From Litsea cubeba (taxonomy: Eukaryota; Streptophyta; Magnoliopsida; Laurales; Lauraceae), in the NCBI GenBank assembly GCA_012931725.1, contig CM022951.1, positions 37,258,399 through 37,322,398 of the forward strand: 64,000 nt of DNA. The letters run 5' to 3'. Positions 1-11,400 of this stretch are shown in pieces. The notes under the pieces were generated by a model that worked only from the letters and a program-made list of their open reading frames with translations, was not told the DNA's origin and did not search any database. Both the position numbers and the translations under genes were made by a program. The first letter of the stretch is position 1. Every line of letters starts with the position of its first letter.

Positions 1-3000
1 CGTGCAGGTATGTGCTTGAAGTGTCAATCAAGTCATACTTGAAAGCCGCCTTAGGGCCTGCATGTTCATCATTGTGCCACTAGGGGCGCTTACAACATCT
101 TTTCCCGAAGGATTTACATATGTAAGGAAGATTGGTGTAATTTTTTGTGATAGTCCCGGCCAGAGCGGGTGCCTCTACCAAACTTCGAGAGCTTCTTGAG
201 AAGGGTCTTCGTTTGGAAGATTGTCTTCAGGATCAAGAGCTGTCGTTTTTCATTTGCTGAGGATGCATCAGCAGCAGAGTTACCATCCTCAGTGATTGTG
301 TTGCATGGAGCATTTTCCGGGAACAAGTCCTGAACAGCATCAGCAATCTTTCTTCTTCGTTGACTAATTCATCGTCCCAAGCATCAATAGCTGGGAATTC
401 TTCAGTCAGGAAGGGTGTGAACTTTGAAGTCACAGTCTCAGGAGAAGAAACCTGAGAGGGTGTCATCTCAGTGAAAGTCACGTGAGACGAGGTGGCTCCA
501 GAAGATACATTGCTAGGCGTCGCCGGAGTGTAAGTGCTCTCATCAGGACGATGATTCGGAAAGAGCTATAATCCCGAATTATCACATTACAGGAAGCTTC
601 TGACGGGAGACGTTGCCTGATCGGAGTCAGACTCATCCTCGGATGTGAAGAGGATCGTCTACCCAGCAATTTCTCCATTTTCAGGAGTTAAGGGAGGATG
701 TACCTGGTGGTCTTCAGGGACTTCAGGCTCTGGATTGCGAGGAGGCTCGTTGACGCGTTCTTGCTCTTGTTCTAGAGCGAGTCGCTGCAAGATCCTTGCA
801 TATTCTTCAGATCAGGCATGGGAGCCGGATCTTCTTCTTCATCATCTCTTTGTGGCTCAACATGGTTGATTTCCACTGGAGTGATGAGAGGTGCTGGGTC
901 AGCAGCAGTTTCTTGTACAGCCTCTTGGTCTTCTTCATCATCAGACCAGGATCCTTGTGGCTGTAGGGGGTTATACCAGATTACTGGCATAAGATGAGAT
1001 TCAGGAACCCATTCTTCATCGGAGAGATATTCTCCTGTTTCAAGGACTCCTCCCACTCATCTGTGTAGTTGGATTCGAATCCATCATCGGTGTCACTGGA
1101 CTCGTATCCATCAATGGAGAATCCAACTACCGAATTGCAAGAGTATGATGTCTCCTGCATGGCTTCTTTGAATTGAGGTGGCATGAAATCACTGAGAGTG
1201 AATTCCTTACCCCCTTTGAAGTCTCTGGAAGGGATGTTTTTGTTACCTCCAGTGAAGCGGTAGAGGAAGCCTCTGCCTTTTCTTTGACCTCTAGTTTTGG
1301 CTGGGTCTTCTCTTGCCGTTTGAGCTTGAGGAGATGTTTCCTAGCCTGCCTTCGCTGTCGAGCTGTAGGCTTTGATTTTCACGACCTCCCAATTTTTCAT
1401 CTTCCAGGAGATCGGGATGTACCCATATCGGTTGTCCGTCTTGTGTCGGGTAAGGAACCAGTTCCTCGGACGCTTCGATTGAGTTTATCACCTGAAGGAA
1501 GTAGTGATCTTCTTCTCGGTGATCTTGATGTTTGTCCACATGTCACCATGTTGACGGAGGCAGACCCATAGTTTTTGTCAAAGGTGATGACTCCGTTTTT
1601 CCACATCTCATTTATTTTCTCTCTCACAACGAAGCATTGATGAGAGGATGTGAGATCATCTGGTGGTATGGACAGTACCGAGGATCGTTGGTTTGCCAAC
1701 ATCACCCGGTCTTTTTGGTTCAGGCAATGGTGAGCTTGCCGTTTGCCACAAGAGCCCCGAGATTTCATCAACATCTTCATCAAACGGGTATTTCTTCTCT
1801 ACTCGTTCTTTTGAAGGCATCAGAGAGTTCAGGGCTCTTACCAGCAGCTTTGTTTTCAGCTTTCTTTGATGGCTGAGGAGCTGGCTTGGTCTGCACATTG
1901 AGGACCTCTTTCTTCTTTGGTTTAGAGGTTGCAATGGCGGTTGGCTCTTTTCTTGATGATTTCTGACTGTTGAGGTCTTTAATCACCGTTTCAGCTTCCA
2001 TGGAAGCTTCTAGGAGTTCTCCCAGGTTTTTTGATTTGTTGCCGATGATCATGGAGCGGATTCTGGCTCTCATGTTGTTTCGGCAGATGTCGACTAGCGA
2101 CGCTTGTGGCAATACATCAGAGCATTTGTATGCCATTGCTTTCCACTTGTGAATGAAGTCATATGTTGATTCATTCTCCCCCTGTTTTAGGCTGCACAGC
2201 TGAGCCATAGTAGCGGGATGATCCTCACCTTTGAAGTGAGTCAGGAAGCGTGTCTCTAGCATGGCCCAAGTTTTGGATTGAGTCCTCCGGCAGAGTGGAG
2301 TACCAATCGAAGGCCGTACCTTTTAGGGTACTTGCAAAAGAGGCGGATCTTGAGTGCATCTTGATCCGCAATAGCTCCCGTCAAGATCTTGAAGTGGATG
2401 ACGTGCTGTCTGGCTGATCCTTTCCCCGTATATGTTTGGAGAGTAGGATGCTTGAATTTGGTGGGGGAACGGGACCGAGTCCATCCATAAGGGATATGGT
2501 GGCTTGATCCCATGCTCCTTGAGTATATCCTCTTCTTTTGCTTTGGCGAGGATACCGTCTACGTCCTTTTTGGTAAGGGCGCGTGACTCATTTTCTTCTC
2601 TATTTACCTCGTCGTCTTGATGATTCGGAGGAGGTTCATTGTTTCGCCTGATTTTGGAAGGCGAGGAGAAGGTTTTCCATCAGAGTTTCAATCCTCTGCT
2701 GGCCCTGTTCCAACTGCTGGATGCGGGTGATCGCATCTTCTGGAGGTGGATTGTGGGGTGGTGGCTCAGAATTGTAGCCAGGACATTCATCCTTCGTGAT
2801 TCGAACGAAGAAACTGTCCTGGTGACTGAGCTGGGGCTCATTCTTTTCGAAGAGGAGCTTGAGGAAGGATCACTCTGCTGTCCTTTGCTTGAAGGAGCAG
2901 GGGATTCTTCTGAATGTCTTCTTGTCCTTGAGACGCTGCGGGTCATTGGACGTCGGACATGGATTTTTGTTGCTGATTTTTGGCGCCTTCTGGTTTTTTC

Positions 3001-3902
3001 CAACCATATGGACGGCAGCAACTTGGTTGGGTCTTTCTTTTTCGACCCATTTGGGAGAGACTTGAAGTGTGGGAGGCTGGGTCCTTTGCTTCTGCAGTCT
3101 CTTTTGTCGGTACGACGCGCGGCGGCGTATACGACGAGCAATTTGAGCTTCGGTCAGCTCTGACTGGGCTTTGACAATGAAGGATGTGATCCCTCGGGCG
3201 CAGCAGCCGAGTCTGTCTTCTTTGTAGCTGGGCAAGGACAGGATGCGAACCCTATCCTTTGCCAGTTGCAGCGAAGCTTTGAACTTGTGAAGTTCGGCCC
3301 CTGTAGATATGAAGGGTCGAACTGCAGATTTGTAGGCCTTAGCAGATGCTTGTGGAGGCCTTGTGATGCATGACTTGATTTTTGGGCTTGTAGGAACAAG
3401 CCGGCTCATGCTGGGATGACTTTGAAGTCGGGTTGGAGATGGGTCTCTCCTCTTTCATGTAAGCAAGAGGATAGAACTGGTTCTCCTTGAGTGGGGCCAG
3501 GAATGTTGGCTTAGTGGATGCCTGGGACCTTCTTTGTTTTGGTGAAGGTCTTGGGGACCAAGTCTTGGGGTAGACCTGGTTGTTTGCAGGTTGAGGCTTC
3601 GTGGGGCTGCCACGGGCTTCAGGCCTTCTTGTACTCGCCTTTGGTGTCACGGTAGTGACACGTTGAGAGGCGAGTTTCTGCTTCTTGGCGGGAGCAGCTT
3701 GTTCCTCAGGAAGTGGGAATGGTCCCAGCGTCCCGAAGACAATAGTCCGGGGAGTCGAGGTCGACCCGGAGTTCACAGAGTTGCCGAAGGAGTTGACACT
3801 TCGGCAGCTGATGGGGCGCTTGTAGGTGCGCGTGGTTTGCTTCTGTTGAAGCATGAGTTGGTGCTTGCTTTCGTCGAAAGTAATGGTTAGTGAAGCTGCC
3901 AT
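1..3902 (-). pseudogene. Broken copy of Tat-lineage ORF1 and gag (left unit)
   Basis: This stretch aligns throughout with the open frames at 8825-12722 but is split into many short frames by one-base insertions and deletions. The ORF1 start ATG is at 3902, giving MAASL as in the right copy. Recognisable parts are the basic RRIRRRASYRQKR region, the gag core (CSLKQGENESTYDFIHKWK near 2150) and the acidic C-terminal region. The protease end lies beyond base 1. In the first 600 bases, indels against the other copy are about as common as substitutions, which is unusual for natural decay. It encodes no product as it stands. Confidence 0.85.
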
Positions 3903-4297
3903 TGTTAGTTTTTTTCGAAAATTTCTGAAACAAGACCACATCCATTAGTAATCACAAGAATATAATGATCATAAATGGGAAGTTCTATGGTTTCGTCTTT
4001 TCAAATTGCTCGAGGTAGATGACCCAAGCAATATGAGGAAGACAAAATGCCATAGAGGGTACAATTGTTCTGATCGCAGGTGTGGTAAGCCCGGAATGGG
4101 CATCCCAGTGACTGCTAGAAGCAATTGTGAACTTAATTCGACTTATCGAGAAGCAGAGCTTGCTCGAGGTAAGAAGAATATAAAGTTGGAGTTACAGATG
4201 TGCCGGTCGCAATACAGTAGACCCTGAAAGGGCGTACTAGTACCGCTAGACACAAATGTTTTGAGACCGCATCTATGAGATGAGATTCTCTGTTTTG

Positions 4298-4580
4298 AAA
4301 GGTCAAGATTGGATTCATCAAAGAGAGCAGATGGTATTCCAATCTGAACACGGGCTCAGCGATTTCCGCGAGCGCCAGTGCTCAGAAAGAAATGAACCAT
4401 GATTTCTCGGATCTGAATCTAAAAATGACGAGTTTTTTTTTTAAAGGCCAATATCGGGTTCATCAAAGAGAGCAAAAGGCACTCCAATCTGAACACGGGC
4501 TCAGCGATTTCCGCGAGCGCCAGTGCTCAGAAAGAAGAAAACCAAGATTTCTCCAATCTAAACCCAAAATGACGGAAGTT
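4298..4580. repeat. Two direct copies of a ~140-bp unit in the Tat leader
   Basis: The units begin near 4298 and 4443. Both carry the words ATCAAAGAGAGCA, CCAATCTGAACACGGGCTCA and GCGATTTCCGCGAGCGCCAG and end in T-runs. The same pair occurs in the right unit at about 13118-13400. Confidence 0.85.
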
Positions 4581-4770
4581 TTTTTTTTTTTTTTTTTTTA
4601 AAAAAATTTTTTTTTTGAAGATTTTTTTTTTTTTTTTTTAAAAAATCTTTTTTTTTATTTTTTTATTTTTTTTTTTAAGATTTTTTTTTTGAAATTTTTT
4701 TTTATTTTTTATTTTTTATTTTAAAATTTTTATATTTTTTTTTATTTTTTTTTATTTTTAAAAAAAAGAC
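4577..4770. repeat. Low-complexity T/A tract
   Basis: Almost pure runs of T interrupted by A. The homologous tract in the right unit is at about 13397-13612 and differs in length. No gene content. Confidence 0.9.
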
Positions 4771-5019
4771 GAGAGAGTACACATAGGCCTCCTAACTCGG
4801 TCTTATGAAATCTTGATTGATAGAATTGCCCCCAGGTAAGGGTAGGATTACTTAATGAACCCGTTTGGAGGACCCTTGCCTAGAACAGTCAAGCTGTCTC
4901 CACACTCTGGACAAGGCTTTTCTTTGAATCAACCATGATCAAAGAACACAGTTGGTTTAACCTTAGTGGTCTATGTCCTTTTTTTTTTTTATTTTTATAT
5001 TTTTTTTTTATTTTTTTTT

Positions 5020-5832
5020 TATGAATTCATCGAAGAGAAACCATGGCCCAAAACCTTAGTCGAACAGGCTCAACATTTCTGCAAGCGCGATGAACGATAG
5101 GAACAGATCAAGGTTTCTCAATTTTGAATCCAAATTGAGAAATCTAAAAATTTTTTTTTTTTATATATATATATATTTTTTTTGATTTTTTAATGAACTC
5201 ATCGAAGAGAAACCATGGCCCAAAACCTTAGTCGAACAGGCTCAACATTTCTGCAAGCGCGATGAACGATAGGAACGGATCAAGGTTTCTCAATTTTGAA
5301 TCCAAATTGAGAAATCTAAAAATTTTTTTTTTTTATATATATATATTTTTTTTTTGATTTTTTAATGAACTCATCGAAGAGAAACCATGGCCCAAAACCT
5401 TAGTCGAACAGGCTCAACATTTCTGCAAGCGCGATGAACGATAGGAACGGATCAAGGTTTCTCAATTTTGAATCCAAATTGAGAAATCTAAAAATTTTTT
5501 TTTTTATATATATATATTTTTTTTGATTTTTTAATGAACTCATCGAAGAGAAACCATGGCCCAAAACCTTAGTCGAACAGGCTCAACATTTCTGCAAGCG
5601 CGATGAACGATAGGAACGGATCAAGGTTTCTCAATTTTGAATCCAAATTGAGAAATCTAAAAATTTTTTTTTTATATATATATATATTTTTTTTTTGATT
5701 TTTTAATGAACTCATCGAAGAGAAACCATGGCCCAAAACCTTAGTCGAACAGGCTCAACATTTCTGCAAGCGCGATGAACGATAGGAACGGATCAAGGTT
5801 TCTCAATTTTGAATCCAAATTGAGAAATCTGA
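5020..5832. repeat. Five-copy ~171-bp tandem array in the Tat leader
   Basis: Each unit starts with CATCGAAGAGAAACCATGG, runs through TTCTGCAAGCGCGATGAACG and CAATTTTGAATCCAAATTGA, and ends in a T-run plus an (AT)n tract. Starts are near 5024, 5194, 5367, 5537 and 5708. The units are nearly identical, so the expansion is recent. The right element has only three (13850-14330). Confidence 0.92.
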
Positions 5833-6066
5833 TTTTTTTTGAATTTTTTTTTTAAATTTTTTTTTTTGAAAAGAGAAAGAATGGAAATAAATTCAAAGAA
5901 TTAGAAATTTCCAAACAAAAAATCTCATCTCATTTTTTTTTGCAGAATTCAACATAGGCCACCAATTATAAAGTAGCCAAGGAATCGAGAAAAGAAATAT
6001 AAGCATAGAGCAGAATATATGATATGCAAATATTTCATTTCTAGCATCGTGTTCTCAAATAAACGA

Positions 6067-6085
6067 GTCCCACCGGGTGATGCCA
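6067..6085 (-). promoter_or_regulatory. Putative primer-binding site, left Tat unit
   Basis: On the minus strand a sequence beginning TGGCATCACCCGGTGGGAC starts three bases after the LTR end (CCATCA). TGG at this position is the usual complement of a tRNA CCA end. I could not assign the tRNA. The right unit has TGGCACACCCGGTGGGAC at the same place. Confidence 0.6.
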
Positions 6086-6088
6086 GCT

Positions 6089-8420
6089 TGATGGACCGCG
6101 CTCCTGCTCGAGTTCTACCGAGGTCGGCGGACGTGGGAGTCCGTCGGGTCCGACCCTTTCGTAACCGGGGGGCAGGGGCGTGCATCAACATTTCTTTTTT
6201 TTTTGTGGGTGTGCCAGATTTTCTATTTTACTTGGAATTGCAAATGGTGATCCGGAGATCAACCTTCGCAAGTAAAAAGGAAATCAACTTCTTTCAAGTT
6301 TTCCATTGCACATATATTTAAGAAAAGAGACATTTTCTTGATTTGCCGTGAAAGGCGATTTTTTTGGCATTTATAGCCGATTTTGGCGTTTATAGCCGAT
6401 TTTTGGCGTTTATAGCCGATTTTTGGCGTTTATAGCCGATTTTGGCGTTTATAGCCGATTTACAATCCTTATCAACAATGAAAGACAAGAATTGTGATTT
6501 TTGTCTCTTTTAAAAAAATACAAACTACAATGAAAAGCAAGAAAAGGAGGATCTAACTTCTCAGGAGATTGTGGAGGACTCGTTTAGATTGACGGTCGCA
6601 AGCCATATGTGGGCTTCGCCATCATCCATGCAGATGAGAACAGAGGATGCTATTGATTCGCTTGACTTGGCTATAACCTCGGGTTTTTAGAAGACAAAGA
6701 CCAAAGGAAGGTCCTATGTCCAATAAAAAAACCGAGTAGACGGGCTGAAAAGCCATATCTAAGCCATTGGAGGCAGGAGGAGAAGGCAAGGACCTTGGGG
6801 GGGGTACCCCCCAAGGGACTTTTGTCACCTTGTTGCGGTGGCCGGTGTAGAACTTCCGCAGAGTTTTCTCTCTTTTTCCTTTCTCTGGATTTCTGTGCTT
6901 CTCTCTGTCTGTGTGTCTGTCTCTTTTTTCCGATCTGGATTCCTTTGGAGTGCTCTCCTATTTATAGGCTCTTGGTAGCCATTTAGGAGAGTTTATGGGC
7001 TTTAATGTCATTAAGCCACATAATGGGAGGAGTTACAAAATTGAATTGTTTATTTTGTAACTCTTTTTTCTTGGCTTCTGATTGGCCGGAGGAGATTGAG
7101 GGCATTTAATCGCCTTTAATCGCCATGATGGGAGGAGTTTCATGGGTTAAATGCCATGAATCTCTTGACTTGTAACTCCCGAATGCTTGCTTCTGATTGG
7201 GCCGTCCAAAGAAATGGATTAATGACTGTAATAAAGCTAGTCAATTAATCGCATTAAGTGGTCGCCGAGCAGCTGAAGAGTCGCGGGCCGTGCCACGTCT
7301 TTTGGAATTCTTCTGTCGATGATTATCGATGGATCTTCATGTAGATCGACATCAGATGACCATGTAATTTCAGGTGTTTGTTGCCAACAGCGGGTCGGTG
7401 CCATCTGTCCTGTCGATTTCTCGATCGGTCGGGTGGAAAGCACACTTTTTTTTGGTTGACCGGGTGGCGATCAATACTGTCTTTGATACTCTTGATGATT
7501 TACCCGTGTTTTGGACGGATATCAGAGGACTTGGTGTCTCAAAAGCATGAATTTTGGAAAGTACCAGAGGCTGGGCTCCTCGAATCGCGAAAAAAACGGC
7601 GAAAACCGGGGTTTCCGGGGCTTTCCCGGCGACCCCGGGGTCCATGGTCGCCGGCGACCCTGGCCCAGGGTCGCAGGGGTCTGCGACCCTGGGGGGGTTT
7701 TCGCCCCTTTTGGTCCCGTTTTGCGTCCGTTTTTGCTCTTTTTTTTATTCTTTTTTCTTCTGTACTTTTCTTTGACATTTTGATCATTTATTGGCCTGAT
7801 TTCTTTGTAGGAAACCTGATGAGAATCCTTGCATTTTATTTTGCAAAGTTTCCAATTTCCTGAGAAAGCCGAAGACTTTGTCGCGCAGAGTTGCCGATTT
7901 CCCGTCAGAAGCTGAAACTGGGTCAAACGATGTCGGAATGACCTGAAATTTGGTGTGAAGCCTCCTGAGCAATAAATAAGACCAACCATAGGCTTTTGTT
8001 TGAGTTTTGAAGCCGTTTGGGGTCCTATCACCTGCAGACTTGCTTTTTGTCGCGATGTAGATGTCGCGGTTTGATGTGCGGTCAACCGATGTCCGATTGA
8101 CTTGAAATTTGACAGGGAACCTATTGGAGTCATTTTAAGATGATCCATAGGTTCTGTCTTGGAAATCATGGTCCCGGAGAGCTTTACCGCCGAGAGGCTT
8201 GATTTGGCTGTCGGAGAAGCGAAGTTAGGCCAAATGATCTTGAAATGGCTTGAAACTTCTTGTGTACTCCTCTTTTGGCTGTCTGGAAGAATCTTGCAGT
8301 TTTTGTTTGATTCTGACAAGATTTTATTTTTGGAAGCAGCATTGCCTATTTATGGCAGGTTGCGACTTCATGTAGCTCTTTGGATCTTGAAAAGGCAAAG
8401 TGACATTTTTTGTGTCAACA
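6089..8420 (-). repeat. Family-A LTR shared by the two tandem units
   Basis: On the minus strand it begins TGTTGACAC at 8420 and ends CCATCA at 6089 (2332 bp). It has degenerate ~165-bp U3 subrepeats (7880-8390), a GC-rich hairpin block (7600-7710), a TATA box (6959-6966), a G/C palindrome downstream of it (6793-6815) and five copies of a TTTATAGCCGATTTTGGCG motif (6360-6465). The right edge joins directly to the protease stub of the right unit with no polypurine tract. Confidence 0.88.
6959..6966 (-). promoter_or_regulatory. TATA box in family-A LTR
   Basis: TATAAATA within GCCTATAAATAGGAGAGC on the minus strand. It is conserved in all four family-A LTRs of the window (6959, 15429, 32985, 43074), so it is the likely core promoter. 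It leaves about 870 bp of R-U5 downstream. Confidence 0.75.
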
Positions 8421-11400
8421 CTCAGTTTGCTGGGTGGGATGCCCAACTCTTCAAGAGCCGATGTGGAGATAAGGTTGAGTGCAGAACCTGGGTCGATCTG
8501 AACTCTATGCATAGGCACTTCCTTGATATACCCTGTGAAGTACAGGGGTCGGTTATGCCTGGTTTCGCCAAGTAGGAGGTCGTCCTTTGTGAAGGCGATG
8601 GTTGCACTGGCTGCTTTTTTAACCGAGAGGCATTCAATGCATGATCCCTCAGTTTTCTTCTTTTCTCCCTTTGAGGAGGCTTCTGAGTTTTTGACCCGGT
8701 AATCCATTTCAATTTGGAGGACTTGCGGGGCATGTTTGTCGACATCCTCATTCAGTTTTTGTAATTCTGAGATGAGATTATCACGAGTGTGCGGAGACAT
8801 TCGCAACAAATCTAGGATGTGCAGACGTGCAGGTATGTGCTTGAAATGTTCAATCAAGTCATACTTGAAAGCCTCCTTAGGGCCTGCATGTTCATCATTG
8901 TTGCCACTAGGGGCGCTTACAACATCCTTTCCCGAAGGATTTACATATGTAAAGGAAGATTGGTTGTAATTTTTGTGGTAGTCCCGGCCAGAGCGGGTGC
9001 CTCTACCAACTTCGAGAGCTTCTTGAGAAGGGTCTTCGTTTGGAAGATTGTCTTCAGGATCAAGAGGCTGTCGTTTTTCATTTGCTGAGGATGCATCAGC
9101 AGCAGAGTTACCATCCTCAGTGATTGTGTTGCATGGAGCATTTTCCGGGAACAAGTCCTGAACAGCATCCAGCAATCTTTCTTCTTCGTTGACTAATTCA
9201 TCGTCCCAAGCATCAATAGCTGGGAATTCTTCAGTCAGGAAGGGTGTGAACTTTGAAGTCACAGTCTCAGGAGAAGAAACCTGAGAGGGTGTCATCTCAG
9301 TGAAAGTCACGTGAGACGAGGTGGCTTCAGAAGATACATTGCTAGGTGTCGCCGGAGTGTAAGTGCTCTCATCAGACGATGCTTCGGAAGAGCTATAATC
9401 CCGAATTATCACATTACAGGAAGCTCTGACGGGAGACGTTGTCTGATCGGAGTCAGACTCATCCTCGGATGTGAGAGGATCGTCTATCCAGCAATTTTCT
9501 CCATTTTCAGGAGTTAAGGGAGGATGTACCTGGTGGTCTTCAGGGACTTCAGGCTCTGGATTGCGAGGAGGCTCGTTGACGCGTTCTTGCTCTTGTTCTA
9601 GAGCGAGTCGCTGCAAGATCCTTGCATATTCTTCAAGATCAGGCATAGGAGCCGGATCTTCTTCTTCATCAACTCTTTGTGTCTCAACATGGTTGATTTC
9701 CACTGGAGTAATGAGGGGTGCTGGTTCAGCAGCATTTACAGCTTCTTGGTCTTCTTCATCATCAGACCAGGATCCTTGTGACTGTAAGGGGTTATACCAG
9801 ATTACTGGCATAAGATGAGACTCAGGAACCCATTCTTCATCGGAGAGATATTCTCCTGTTTCAAGGGACTCCTCCCACTCATCTGTGTAGTTGGATTCAA
9901 ATCCATCATCGGTGTCGCTGGACTCGTATCCATCAATGGAGAATCCAACTACCGAATTGCAAGAGTATGATGTCTCCTGCATGGCTTCTCTGAATTGAGG
10001 TGGCATGAAATCATTGAGAGTGAATTTCCTTACCCCTTTTGAAGTCTCTGGAAGGGATGTTTTTGTTACCTCCAGTGAAGCGGTAGAGGAAGCCTCTGCC
10101 TTTTCTTTGACCTCTAGTTTTGGCTGGGTCTTCTCTTGCCGTTTGAGCTTGAGGAGATGTTTCCTAGCCTGCCTTCGCTGTTGAGCTGTAGGCTTTATTT
10201 TCACGACCTCCCAATTTTCATCTTCCAGGAGATCGGGATGTACCCATATCGGTTGTCCGTCTGGTGTCGGGTAAGGAACCAGTTCCTCGGACGCTTCGAT
10301 TGAGTTTATCACCTTGAAGGAAGTAGTAATCTTCTTCTTCGGTGATCTTGATGTTTGTCCACATGTCACCATGTTGACGGAGGCAGACCCATAGTTTTTG
10401 TCAAAGGTGATGACTCCGTTTTTCCACATCTCATTTATTTTCTCTCTCACAACGAAGCATTGATTGAGAGGATGCGAGATCATCTGGTGGTATGGACAGT
10501 ACCGAGGATCGTTGGTTTTGCCAACATCACCCGGTCTTTTTGGTTCAGGCAAGGTGAGCTTGCCATTTGCCACAAGAGCCCCGAAGATTTCATCAACATC
10601 TTCATCAAACGGGTATTTCTTCTCTACTCGTTCTTTGAAGGCATCAGAGAGTTCAGGTCTCTTACCAGCAGCTTTGTTTTCAGCTTTCTTTGGTGGCTGA
10701 GGAGCTGGCTTGGTCTGCACATTGAGGACCTCTTTCTTCTTTGGTTTAGAGGTTGCAATGGCGGTTGGCTCTTTTCTTGATGATTTCTGACTGTTGAGGT
10801 CTTTAATCACCGTTTCAGCTTCCATGGAAGCTTCTAGGAGTTCTCCCAGGTTTTTTGATTTGTTGCCGATGATCATGGAGCGGATTCTGGCTCTCATGTT
10901 GTTTCGGCAGATGTCGACTAGCGACGCTTGTGGCAATACATCAGAGCATTTGTATGCCATTGCTTTCCACTTGTGAATGAAGTCATATGTTGATTCATTC
11001 TCCCCCTGTTTTAGGCTGCACAGCTGAGCCATAGTAGCGGGGTGATCCTCACCTTTGAAGTGAGTCAGGAAGCGTGTCTCTAGCATGGCCCAGTTTTGGA
11101 TTGAGTCCTCCGGCAGAGTGGAGTGCCAATCGAAGGCCGTACCTTTTAGGGTACTTGCAAAGAGGCGGATCTTGAGCGCATCTTGATCCGCGATAGCTCC
11201 CGTCAAGATCTTGAAGTGGATGACGTGCTGTCTGGCTGATCCTTTCCCCGTATATGTTTGGAGAGTAGGATGCTTGAATTTGGTGGGGAACGGGACCGAG
11301 TCCATCCATAAGGGATATGGTGGCTTGATCCCATGCTCCTTGAGTATATCCTCTTCTTTTGCTTTGGCGAGGATACCGTCTACGTCCTTTTTGGTAAGGG

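Larger units (their letters stand above)
3903..6066 (-). other. Leader (untranslated) region of left Tat unit, repeat-rich
   Basis: This is the segment between the primer-binding site and ORF1. From ORF1 outward it holds about 400 bases of unique sequence, a duplicated ~140-bp unit, a ~200-bp poly-T/A tract and a five-copy ~171-bp tandem array. I see no credible coding region; short open frames near 4133-4351 have no recognisable domain. A polypyrimidine-AG sequence (TTGTTTCAG) lies just upstream of the ORF1 ATG and could be a 3' splice site. Confidence 0.7.
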
